This document shows, one piece after another, positions 1 to 5,545 of a stretch of 6,862 nucleotides of DNA. Made by a program: the position numbers and the translations under genes. The DNA lies in NCBI GenBank assembly GCA_003135575.1, contig PLCG01000068.1, positions 156,968 through 163,829 of the forward strand, read 5' to 3'. Origin of the DNA: Nitrososphaerota archaeon (GTDB lineage: Archaea > Thermoproteota > Nitrososphaeria > Nitrososphaerales > Gagatemarchaeaceae). Position 1 is the stretch's first letter. Each line of letters begins with the position of its first letter. The notes beneath the pieces are model-generated. The model saw only the letters and a program-made list of their open reading frames with translations, was not told the origin of the DNA and ran no database searches.

Positions 1-449
1 TACACAGGGATCAGCGGGGCCAAAGTGCCCGTCGCGATGTCTGCCTGGACATTCTTCGTCTGGTAATCGGACAAGAGATGCGTGGCTTCGTCGGAGGCGG
101 ACCAGCTGACGTAGTTGACCTTGCCTTGCGCCCAGGGGAACTGCTGGTAGAAAAGCGGGCCATAGTACTCGGCCCAGTTCCCAGAGTCCTGGCTGGTGTA
201 GATCGTCAAGCACGTGGATGTCTGCAGGGCGCATTCCGCCTGTGCGGCCGCCCCGAGGTCTTGCATGACGGTCGCGCCGGCCGATAGGGATGCGCTCGTG
301 GTGGTGCTCGAGCCGCTGCTGGCGACGGTAGTGGTTGTAGCAGGGCCGGAGTTCGTGAGAAAGTAACCGCCGAAAGCTGAAGCTACCAAAGCGACAACCA
401 GGACAAGAGCGGCCACGGTGCCTGAGACCCCGACACTCGAGCGGCGCAC
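1..449 (-). CDS. Secreted extracellular solute-binding protein, ABC-transporter type (partial, 3' end beyond window)
   Basis: Probable substrate-binding lipoprotein-like or signal-anchored protein of an ABC importer, acting outside the cytoplasmic membrane. Only 149 codons are in the window; the C-terminal part lies left of base 1. From the GTG start the protein opens with two arginines, then a hydrophobic helix (about residues 11-30), then a Thr/Ser-rich linker (about 36-58). From about residue 80 the frame reads LTIYTSQDSGNW and later contains SDYQTKNVQADIATGT, which resembles the start of family 1 solute-binding proteins (beta strand with YTS, then 'aD(I/V)' before the hinge). Start choice: GTG at 449 has GGAGGAG nine bases upstream, and a TATA-like box sits 37 bp upstream. 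The in-frame ATG at 467 would lie before the ribosome binding site and too near that box. The substrate cannot be told; the permease and ATPase genes would have to be outside the window. Family assignment is by pattern recognition only. Confidence 0.72.
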   Translation of the reverse strand, partial: MRRSSVGVSGTVAALVLVVALVASAFGGYFLTNSGPATTTTVASSGSSTTTSASLSAGATVMQDLGAAAQAECALQTSTCLTIYTSQDSGNWAEYYGPLFYQQFPWAQGKVNYVSWSASDEATHLLSDYQTKNVQADIATGTLAPLIPV

Positions 450-458
450 GATGAAGAA

Positions 459-465
459 CTCCTCC
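459..465 (-). promoter_or_regulatory. Shine-Dalgarno site deciding the GTG start of the solute-binding protein
   Basis: Read on the minus strand this is GGAGGAG, followed by a nine-base spacer and GTG (449-447). It favours GTG over the in-frame ATG at 467-465, which overlaps the upstream edge of the same motif. Confidence 0.6.
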
Positions 466-481
466 ATCGGAACTCATGCAA

Positions 482-490
482 GTAATTAAC
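482..490 (-). promoter_or_regulatory. TATA-like box for the solute-binding protein gene
   Basis: The minus strand reads GTTAATTAC, the most AT-rich run in this spacer. Its centre is about 37 bp from the GTG start, so transcription would begin about 10 bases upstream of it. This is inferred from archaeal promoter geometry; no experimental support is available. Confidence 0.45.
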
Positions 491-640
491 CATTGGGTTG
501 GGACGGCTCGACTTTCAAAAGGAGCATGGTGACGCAATTGGAAACGCACCGGCGTCAAAGATCGATAGTCGTCGGCTCAATTCGAAAAGCGTCGCCGGCT
601 GGCACGGCGTACTCTTCTAGCAGGATTGGGAGCCTGTGAC

Positions 641-677
641 TCTCAGTTGATGAGACCGCTTGCCTCAAAAGAGGCAA
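641..677 (-). terminator. Two tandem hairpins downstream of the cupredoxin-like gene, possible transcript end or RNA-stability element
   Basis: There is a perfect 7-bp inverted repeat TTGCCTC/GAGGCAA (660-666 and 671-677) with an AAAA loop (TTTT on the minus strand). Just beyond it is a 5-bp repeat TCTCA/TGAGA (641-645 and 651-655) with a 5-base loop. They start about 30 bases past the stop of the minus-strand gene at 708. No T-run follows on the minus strand, so a classic archaeal oligo-T terminator is not shown. The rest of the 450-707 spacer shows no convincing gene. Confidence 0.35.
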
Positions 678-707
678 CGCCGTTAGGAGATGCGAGCGGT
701 ATCCGAT

Positions 708-1568
708 TCAATTCGTGACTGTGATGGTCCCGGTCATGGGGGACGCAGTAAGGCTGCTGGAGTACGAATAGGTGCCTGGAGTCGCGAACGTGTAGCTGAA
801 TGACTCGTATCGGTTGCCGTCGAGACTTGGAGATTTGACTTGGATCGTGTTGAAGACAACGTCGACGTAATTCTCCGGCGCTCCGTTGCCTCCGAGGTTT
901 AGCCAGTAGACCGTCGATCCCACTTTGACGGTAATATTGGCCGGGCTGAAGGCGTTCGCGTAAGCGATGACCAGGTACTGGGCAACCCGAACCGTGAAGG
1001 AAAATTCCGTCGTGTAATTGCCCGACGCCCCCGCAATAGAGATCGTGTAGTCTCCGGGCGCGACGCCCTTGTCTGCGACCAAGTTCAACGCCACGCCCTT
1101 CTGCGAGGACACCGGGACCTCCACGTATGCTCTATTCAGGAGGTTGCTCCCGAGATAGACGAGATGCAGACCGCTCGGCACCGTAGCGATCAGGACGACC
1201 AGCTCGGCGCCAACGTCCAATGGCTGCCCCGCGAGTTCGTGGGAACTGGGGAGCGGGATAACGGAGAGGGTGGCGAAGGTCAGGTTGGCTCCCGGAGCGA
1301 GGACTATCGTTACCGGCTGGGTGCCGAGCACGAAATTGAAGAGCGGCGCCGACGCCGTGAGTGAAGATGCGGTCGCAATCGAGCTGACCGAGCTAGAAGG
1401 CGTCGAGGAAGAGTTCGTGGATGCTGAGGTGCTTGTCGCGGCGGGCGCGCCCTGTCCGGCCTTTGGATAGGAGACCCCGATCGCACCTCCAATTACCACG
1501 ACGACAATGACCAGCACGGCCAGGGCCATCTTACCTATGGCCGGACGGTCCTTCCCCGGGAGCATCAT
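708..1568 (-). CDS. Secreted or membrane-anchored protein with C-terminal degenerate cupredoxin-like domain
   Basis: Extracytoplasmic protein of 286 residues, function unknown. A positively charged start is followed by one strongly hydrophobic helix (about residues 14-32), a signal peptide or anchor, then a Ser/Thr/Ala-rich linker (about 40-73). Residues about 80-195 are beta-rich and look like an Ig-type domain of no family I can name. Residues about 198-286 have the cupredoxin outline: FSPANITVKVGSTVYWLN, then PGTYSYS and MTGTITV at the end. The usual blue-copper ligands are largely absent: the first His position near 232 is Glu/Asn, the Cys position is Ser271, the second His position is Thr274, and only Met278 remains. 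Copper binding is therefore unlikely, and a structural or binding role is more plausible (inference). ATG at 1568 is preceded by GGAGG on the minus strand; a second ATG follows immediately. It is on the same strand as the solute-binding protein, but the 258-bp gap argues against a tight operon. Confidence 0.8.
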   Translation of the reverse strand: MMLPGKDRPAIGKMALAVLVIVVVVIGGAIGVSYPKAGQGAPAATSTSASTNSSSTPSSSVSSIATASSLTASAPLFNFVLGTQPVTIVLAPGANLTFATLSVIPLPSSHELAGQPLDVGAELVVLIATVPSGLHLVYLGSNLLNRAYVEVPVSSQKGVALNLVADKGVAPGDYTISIAGASGNYTTEFSFTVRVAQYLVIAYANAFSPANITVKVGSTVYWLNLGGNGAPENYVDVVFNTIQVKSPSLDGNRYESFSYTFATPGTYSYSSSLTASPMTGTITVTN

Positions 1569-1575
1569 TCCCCAT

Positions 1576-1605
1576 CCTCCCCGATTCTGCCGTTACTCTT
1601 AATCA
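1576..1605 (-). promoter_or_regulatory. Candidate promoter and ribosome binding site for the cupredoxin-like gene
   Basis: On the minus strand a TATA-like GATTAAGAG (1605-1597) lies about 33 bp from the ATG, and GGAGG (1580-1576) lies seven bases before the ATG. If the TATA box is used at normal spacing, the transcript would start close to or inside the GGAGG, so the two signals do not fit together perfectly. Treat both as tentative. Confidence 0.35.
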
Positions 1606-1741
1606 TTGCCGGGTTGGGCATGGGGTGCCATTGGAAGGGCTTGAAGACTCTCGGTGATCGATGGCAAGGGGCGCAACCGCGTCTCGGCTCTCATTGGCTG
1701 AGTGGCGGGGCTGGCCAGCAGAGCCGTCCGACGCATCAAAA

Positions 1742-1751
1742 GAGTTAAATC
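1742..1751 (+). promoter_or_regulatory. TATA box of the 5S rRNA gene
   Basis: The sequence is GAGTTAAATC, preceded by a purine-rich CAAAAG that could serve as BRE. The centre of TTAAAT (1745-1750) is about 27 bp before the 5S 5' end at about 1774, which is the standard archaeal TATA-to-start distance. Confidence 0.65.
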
Positions 1752-1773
1752 GCCTCAAGCTGGAGCAGTTTCC

Positions 1774-1889
1774 AGCCGGCCATAGCGTGTGGGTCCGACC
1801 TGGACTCGTTCCGATCCCAGAAGTCAAACCACATGTCGTCACCATGTTAGTGAGGTGCGAAAGCTCTCGTGAAGTGGTGATGTCGGCAC
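1774..1889 (+). rRNA. rrf: 5S ribosomal RNA
   Basis: Structural RNA of the large ribosomal subunit, about 116 bases. The base pairing of the whole molecule can be traced. Helix I is GCCGGC 1775-1780 with GTCGGC 1882-1887. Helix II is GTGTGG 1787-1792 with CCACAT 1829-1834. Helix III is CTGG 1800-1803 with CCAG 1817-1820, closing the typical 13-base loop that contains TTCCGAT. A 6-bp helix TCACCA 1839-1844 pairs with TGGTGA 1875-1880, and the arm inside it ends in a GAAA tetraloop (1859-1862). The order and the conserved stretches (ATAGCG near the start, GATCCCAGAAGTC in the middle) match archaeal 5S rRNA. It has its own TATA box and a T-rich terminator. No 16S or 23S is visible, so it is transcribed alone here; unlinked 5S genes are known in archaea. 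Exact ends are uncertain by a few bases. Confidence 0.95.
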
Positions 1890-1890
1890 C

Positions 1891-1916
1891 TTTTCCTCTA
1901 AACGTCTCTGGTTTTT
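1891..1916 (+). terminator. T-rich terminator of the 5S rRNA gene
   Basis: TTTT (1891-1894) directly follows the 5S 3' end and TTTTT (1912-1916) comes 18 bases later, as expected for archaeal oligo-T termination. The second tract lies inside the 3' end of the opposing gene, so the two transcripts may overlap by a few tens of bases. Confidence 0.55.
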
Positions 1917-2560
1917 ACTCCGAACGACGCAAGTAATTCGCGTTTGTAGATTTCCTTGCCGAGATGTATTGTGCCAGAAGTGATCGGTCCTGCCCTTAGA
2001 GCGATATTTGCTTGGAATGCTTTCTGCCCCGTCAGGTACGGCTGCGTGAGCTGCAGGACCCTGAATGCCCTGTATCCCTCGACATTCACCAACCAAATGG
2101 GAACCTCGACTCCACTCTTGGCTTTTCGGAAACCCATCCTCCAGGGTATTCCGACCAGACGCGCTATCTCCTCTACTGGTGGAAAGTCATACATCACTAG
2201 GGTCAGCTTCAAGACATAGCGTTGCCATGAATAGCATCTCTTGAAGACGTAACGGATATTGAATTCGTCGACTATGGCTCTTGCCAGGAGTTTCCGGTCC
2301 CCTACGTCCTGCAATGTGACATCCAGAGCAGCATCGACCCTTTTCCTTCTCCCTCTCCTGGCTGAATCCTCCACCATTCTCTTCAAACGAGCTATGTGGC
2401 CTGTTTCCTTGAGGGAGTCACCTAGTCCGCACTCCAGGATCCATTTCTTTGCCGTGGTGAAACCTACTCTGTAGTGCTTGGCAAGAGCGGTGATGCTGCC
2501 AATACTCTGAAATGCCTCACGGACGGCATCGCAATCGGGACGCTGAACCCGCCGTGGCAT
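1898..2560 (-). CDS. Helix-turn-helix protein with a degenerate LAGLIDADG-like domain
   Basis: Predicted DNA-binding protein of 220 residues. Residues about 12-46 form a helix-turn-helix (GSITALAKHYRVGFTTAKKW, ending in ILECGL). Residues about 60-77 are very basic. Residues about 90-186 align by eye with the LAGLIDADG endonuclease fold: LARAIVDEF (92-100) sits where the signature should be, with Glu99 in the place of the catalytic acid but Arg and Phe replacing both glycines. It is followed by the family-like LTLVMYDFPPVEEIARLVG, then WLVNVEGYRAFRVL and PYLTGQKAFQAN. This suggests a homing-endonuclease descendant, either poorly active or reused as a DNA-binding regulator, as is known for WhiA, which also joins the two domain types (inference). 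ATG at 2560 was chosen; an in-frame TTG at 2575 is an alternative, and the only AT-rich element (near 2581-2586) fits ATG better. Its G+C content is visibly lower than that of the genes to its right, in keeping with transfer. It ends about 8 bp from the 5S rRNA 3' end, convergent. Confidence 0.7.
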   Translation of the reverse strand: MPRRVQRPDCDAVREAFQSIGSITALAKHYRVGFTTAKKWILECGLGDSLKETGHIARLKRMVEDSARRGRRKRVDAALDVTLQDVGDRKLLARAIVDEFNIRYVFKRCYSWQRYVLKLTLVMYDFPPVEEIARLVGIPWRMGFRKAKSGVEVPIWLVNVEGYRAFRVLQLTQPYLTGQKAFQANIALRAGPITSGTIHLGKEIYKRELLASFGVKTRDV

Positions 2561-2655
2561 GCTCTTGTAGCGCAAGAGGGTATTTCAGCGCAAAGGACTA
2601 TCTCAAGCGCGTGTTGGCTCTGCCTCGATTTTCAACGAAGTAACATTCGGTAAAA

Positions 2656-2663
2656 TGTTTAAG
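2656..2663 (+). promoter_or_regulatory. TATA-like box for the DUF1512/zinc-ribbon unit
   Basis: The sequence is TGTTTAAG, preceded by A-rich TAAAA. Its centre is about 32 bp upstream of ATG 2692, giving a leader of only a few bases. It lies in the 131-bp divergent spacer between the HTH/LAGLIDADG-like gene and the DUF1512 gene; nothing else stands out in that spacer. Confidence 0.5.
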
Positions 2664-2691
2664 TCCCTCCCCCGAAGGCACAGGAATAGTA

Positions 2692-3810
2692 ATGCCCACG
2701 CTGGCTAACATGACCCTTCAATTGGGGACGGATTTCAATAGCATCCTCAACATAGTGTGGCTTCTTTCGTTCTTTGTCTTCATAGTCTACGGCCAGAGGA
2801 TTCAGATTTACATCGTCGCAAACGACATTTCCAGGGCGCTCAACCGCTTGAAACTCATGAAGGACAAGTCGAGGAAGGAGGCGGTCGACTACTTCGTGGC
2901 CTCGGGCAAGACGACGGCAGACCCGGCGGCGAAGATCGACGAGTTCCTCGAGTACGTCACCATCATGCCGGTAGACCTCGACCCGAACGGCATCGTCGGA
3001 AAGATAGAGCACATCACCCAAACGAGAGACGAGAGGGTCAGGTCCGAGGTGAAGAGGATCCTCCCAGGCGCCGAGCCCGTCAAGGTCTCGGTCGCGGAGA
3101 ACATCCTAGAGATAGCCAGCTCCCTCAACATGATCCACAAGATCGTCAGGCACTACTACCTGCTCGGGAAGAAGACCAACTCATACATCCTGCTAGTGCA
3201 ACTTCAGATGATAATGCCCCAAGTCCTCCTGGAGGCCGACGCGCTCATCAACGCGGTCGACACCTTCAAGCTCGGGCAGCCAGTCGGCGACGGCATCGGG
3301 CCTATCATCGCCTCCAAGTACATGTATGGCCTCCCTAAGCAGACGGTCGCCAAGGACACGGTGATGTCCGTCACCGAGTACAAGGGCAGGACCCTCTACG
3401 TGCTAAAGGCCGAAGGCCCCATGGGATACGTGGGCGAGCCCGGCATCGGCATCCAGAAGGTCATCGAGGAGATGAAGATCCCTCTCAACGCGATAATCAT
3501 GGTGGACGCGGCCTTGAAGCTCGAGGGCGAGAAGACGGGAGACGTCGCGGAGGGCATCGGCGCGGCGATAGGGGGAATCGGCACCGACAAGTTCAGGATC
3601 GAGCAGGTCTCGTCCGCTCACAAGGTGCCCGTCTACGCGATACTGGTCAAGCAGAGCATACTCGAGGCGATCACGGTCATGCGCAAGGACATCACCGACG
3701 CGAGCGACAAGGTGCACAAGCTCATCGGCGACCTCATCGAGGAGCAGACTAAGGAAGGCGACAAGGTCCTCCTCGCAGGTATCGGCAACTCGCTAGGAGT
3801 GGGCCAGTGA
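2692..3810 (+). CDS. DUF1512 family membrane-anchored protein
   Basis: A 372-residue protein that I recognise as the archaeal DUF1512 family, whose biochemical function is not known to me. One hydrophobic helix (about residues 18-34) near the N-terminus anchors a large, probably cytoplasmic domain. The helical part (about 45-190) contains SLNMIHKIVRHYY. A later alpha/beta part has glycine-rich segments, GPMGYVGEPGIGIQKVIEE (about 242-260) and EGIGAAIGGIGTDKFRIEQ (about 287-305), followed by VPVYAILVKQS. These glycine-rich stretches could contact a nucleotide or phosphate, but no known catalytic motif can be named. ATG 2692 fits the TATA-like box and has AGGA seven bases upstream; ATG 2710 is possible but would shorten the N-terminus. 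The next gene begins one base after the stop, so the two are surely co-transcribed. Confidence 0.88.
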   Translation: MPTLANMTLQLGTDFNSILNIVWLLSFFVFIVYGQRIQIYIVANDISRALNRLKLMKDKSRKEAVDYFVASGKTTADPAAKIDEFLEYVTIMPVDLDPNGIVGKIEHITQTRDERVRSEVKRILPGAEPVKVSVAENILEIASSLNMIHKIVRHYYLLGKKTNSYILLVQLQMIMPQVLLEADALINAVDTFKLGQPVGDGIGPIIASKYMYGLPKQTVAKDTVMSVTEYKGRTLYVLKAEGPMGYVGEPGIGIQKVIEEMKIPLNAIIMVDAALKLEGEKTGDVAEGIGAAIGGIGTDKFRIEQVSSAHKVPVYAILVKQSILEAITVMRKDITDASDKVHKLIGDLIEEQTKEGDKVLLAGIGNSLGVGQ

Positions 3811-3811
3811 C

Positions 3812-4036
3812 ATGAGCACCCCGCCAGCACCCGCCCAGTCGCCCTCGCAGACGACGCAAGGCAAGTCAAAGTTCTCGGTGTTCACCATCGAGGAGTGCCC
3901 GGCATGCGGCCAGAAGACAAAGCGCGCGTTCCAGGTTGGCGACTACATCACGAAGGACGGCGCCAAGTGCACAAAGTGCGGCAACACGACCAGGATGACC
4001 CTGATCTACGCCGAGCCTACGGTCAAGGCTAAGTAA
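3812..4036 (+). CDS. Small zinc-ribbon protein
   Basis: A 74-residue protein with a Pro/Ser/Gln-rich flexible N-terminus (1-18) and a single zinc ribbon formed by CPAC (29-32) and CTKC (53-56). The 20-residue spacing is typical of small archaeal zinc ribbons that bind nucleic acid or a protein partner. It starts one base after the stop of the DUF1512 gene, which implies translational coupling and a shared task, though that task is unknown. Its last 8 bases overlap the end of the convergent methionine aminopeptidase gene. Too small and too general a fold for a specific function call. Confidence 0.85.
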   Translation: MSTPPAPAQSPSQTTQGKSKFSVFTIEECPACGQKTKRAFQVGDYITKDGAKCTKCGNTTRMTLIYAEPTVKAK

Positions 4037-4928
4037 GGATAACCAGCGAATTCCCTTCCAGCTTCATCGTGTGCTCGAACTGCGCCACCGGTGCGTTCGA
4101 CGCCTCCACGAGGGTCGGATACCCGCGGACCATCCTCCTCCGCTCCAGCTCCGCCAGAAGCTTGGGGAGCCTCTCCAGCCCGAATTGCTTGGTGAACCAT
4201 CGGGGCGTGAAGGGCAGGCTCTTCCTGACGTTCCAGATGTGGTCGACCAGGTCGTCGAGTTCCTTGACACCTGTCCTTTTCCGCATGATCAGCGAGAATA
4301 TCGTGACCCCCGACTCCCGCGGCGCGTCGACCACGTAACCCGCGGCGTCGCCTAGGGTGAGGAAGGGCTCTATCGCGAACACGTCGTCGCGCTTCAGCGT
4401 CGGCTGGTTCGGCGCGTAGACGTTGGGGATGCTCTTTCCAGCGTGGACCGTGTATTGCTCGAGTGTGTGCCCGCTCAGGTTGCTTATCGTCTTGAAGCCC
4501 TCCGCGCGAGCGGTGGCCTCTATCGCCTTCCCGATCTCTCCCGTCCTGGGGTCCTTCTTTGCGACGTTGATCGCCGCCTCGAGCGCCCTCTTCGTGGTCT
4601 CCATCAACACCTGGTACCTCGGGCTCTCGGTCGTCGTCACCGCCGTGTCCGCGATGTAGCCGTCGAAGTGCACCCCGTAGTCTATCTTCACGAGGTCGTC
4701 GCCCCCGATCCGCGTCTGGTCTCCCTCCTGCGGGGAGTAGTGCGCGGTCACGGCGTTGATCCCTATGCCCGTCGGGAAGGCGGGCTGTCCCCCTCTCCTA
4801 GCTATCTCCGCCTCCACGGCGTTGGCGATCTCCAGGCAGGTCTGGGGAACAGACACGTTCTCGAGGATCCATTCGCGCATGTCCCGCGCGATCTTCCCCG
4901 CCCTCTCATACTGCTCCGGCACGCGCAT
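4029..4928 (-). CDS. map: Methionine aminopeptidase, type II
   Basis: Cytosolic metalloenzyme that removes the initiator methionine from new proteins. At 299 residues it is the usual archaeal length. All five dimetal ligands are visible: Asp83 (KIDYG), Asp94 (IADTAV), His154 (NLSGHTLE), Glu187 (FAIEPF) and Glu285 (AQFEHT). His63 (AHYSP) and His162 (VHAGKSIPN) are also in place. The insert between His162 and the final Glu, carrying a small helical domain with TPRWFTKQFG, marks type II. ATG 4928 was chosen because it begins the conserved N-terminal helix. The frame stays open upstream to 5072, but that would overlap the divergent coaD gene and reads as unconserved residues. The 3' end overlaps the zinc-ribbon gene by 8 bp. 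Confidence 0.96.
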   Translation of the reverse strand: MRVPEQYERAGKIARDMREWILENVSVPQTCLEIANAVEAEIARRGGQPAFPTGIGINAVTAHYSPQEGDQTRIGGDDLVKIDYGVHFDGYIADTAVTTTESPRYQVLMETTKRALEAAINVAKKDPRTGEIGKAIEATARAEGFKTISNLSGHTLEQYTVHAGKSIPNVYAPNQPTLKRDDVFAIEPFLTLGDAAGYVVDAPRESGVTIFSLIMRKRTGVKELDDLVDHIWNVRKSLPFTPRWFTKQFGLERLPKLLAELERRRMVRGYPTLVEASNAPVAQFEHTMKLEGNSLVILT

Positions 4929-4965
4929 CTCGAAAAATCGGTCCTCCAGCGCCCCTCCACCGGAG

Positions 4966-4976
4966 TGATTATTATC
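4966..4976. promoter_or_regulatory. AT-rich box in the divergent map/coaD promoter region
   Basis: The sequence TGATTATTATC is the only AT-rich run in the 78-bp gap. Its centre is about 36 bp from the coaD ATG and about 43 bp from the map ATG. On geometry it suits coaD better, but both genes may draw on it. Confidence 0.5.
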
Positions 4977-5006
4977 TCCGACCCGTCTGGACGGACCGAA
5001 AGAGCC

Positions 5007-5507
5007 ATGTCCGAGAAGAGGTACTCGAAGGTCGCGACCGGGGGGACCTTCGACCAGTTCCACGCCGGGCACAAGCGGCTCCTCGAGAGGAGCTTCGAGC
5101 TCGGGGACGAGGTCGTCATAGGCCTGACCTCGGACAGGTTCGCGCGCAAGGAGGGCAAGGTCCCCAAGCAGCGCTACAAGGTGAGGATGGCCGAGCTCCT
5201 CGCGTTCATCAAGAGGAGCTTCCCCGGGAGGCGCTACACCATCGCGAAGCTCGACGACTTTTTCGGGCCGGGGATCGCGAGCAAGGAGGTGCAGGCCCTC
5301 GTCGCGAGCCGAGAGACGGGGAAGAGGGTAGAGCTCGCGAACAAGCTGAGGGCGGAGCGAGGGTTCCCGCCCCTAGACCTCGTCGTCGTGGATTGGGTCA
5401 TCGCCGAGGACGGGAAGCCCATCTCTTCCACGAGGATCAGGAACGGCGAGATATACGAGGACGGGAGGCTGGTCGACCAACGGCCAGGACGGAGAGCAGG
5501 ACGATAG
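5007..5507 (+). CDS. coaD: Phosphopantetheine adenylyltransferase, archaeal type (CoA biosynthesis)
   Basis: Cytosolic enzyme that joins ATP and 4'-phosphopantetheine to give dephospho-CoA and pyrophosphate, the penultimate step of CoA synthesis. At 166 residues it is the size of the archaeal family (COG1019). The nucleotidyltransferase signature is complete: GGTFDQFHAGHKRLL (12-26) with His19 and His22 as the HxGH pair, VVIGLTSD (36-43), and the C-terminal ISSTRIRNGEI (139-149), equivalent to the ISSTxIR phosphate-binding motif. ATG 5007 was chosen because it starts just before the signature. The frame is open far upstream to about 4443, but that part is antisense to map and not conserved. 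The last 10 codons (after about residue 156) lose the G/C third-base preference of the rest, which bears on where the next gene starts. Confidence 0.94.
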   Translation: MSEKRYSKVATGGTFDQFHAGHKRLLERSFELGDEVVIGLTSDRFARKEGKVPKQRYKVRMAELLAFIKRSFPGRRYTIAKLDDFFGPGIASKEVQALVASRETGKRVELANKLRAERGFPPLDLVVVDWVIAEDGKPISSTRIRNGEIYEDGRLVDQRPGRRAGR

Positions 5508-5545
5508 GCCGCGAAGCGCTCTCGCTCTACGTCATCAGGATCTCC

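Noticed and set aside
526..639. Small plus-strand frame of 37 codons starting ATG after AAAGGAG
   Set aside because: The ribosome-binding-like motif is only one base from the ATG, there is no clear promoter, and the product is low in hydrophobic core and unlike any family.
648..680. C/D box small RNA, suggested by TTGATGA at 648
   Set aside because: Box C is imperfect and no CTGA box D or D' lies at a suitable distance.
1771..1835. Possible tRNA, because of GGGTCCGACC and GTTCCGATCCC stretches
   Set aside because: No acceptor/anticodon arrangement fits; the same bases form helices II and III of 5S rRNA.
1661..1936. Open frame on the plus strand (and another on the minus strand, 1603-1845) that could be small proteins
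   Set aside because: Both run through the 5S rRNA, whose complete set of helices explains the sequence; neither product shows a recognisable domain.
1898..2560. Intron or intein hosting the LAGLIDADG-like protein
   Set aside because: The gene is free-standing, with no exon or extein halves on either side; the 5S gene is complete and uninterrupted.
2659..3021. Minus-strand frame opposite the start of the DUF1512 gene
   Set aside because: Shadow of a confidently coding region, with no domain or ribosome binding site of its own.
4443..5006. Upstream extension of the coaD frame, 188 codons
   Set aside because: It is antisense to the well-conserved map gene, arginine-rich as expected of a shadow frame, and precedes the conserved start of the coaD signature.
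4929..5072. Upstream extension of the map frame
   Set aside because: It would overlap coaD head-to-head and adds glycine-rich residues not typical of the family; the ATG at 4928 gives normal length.
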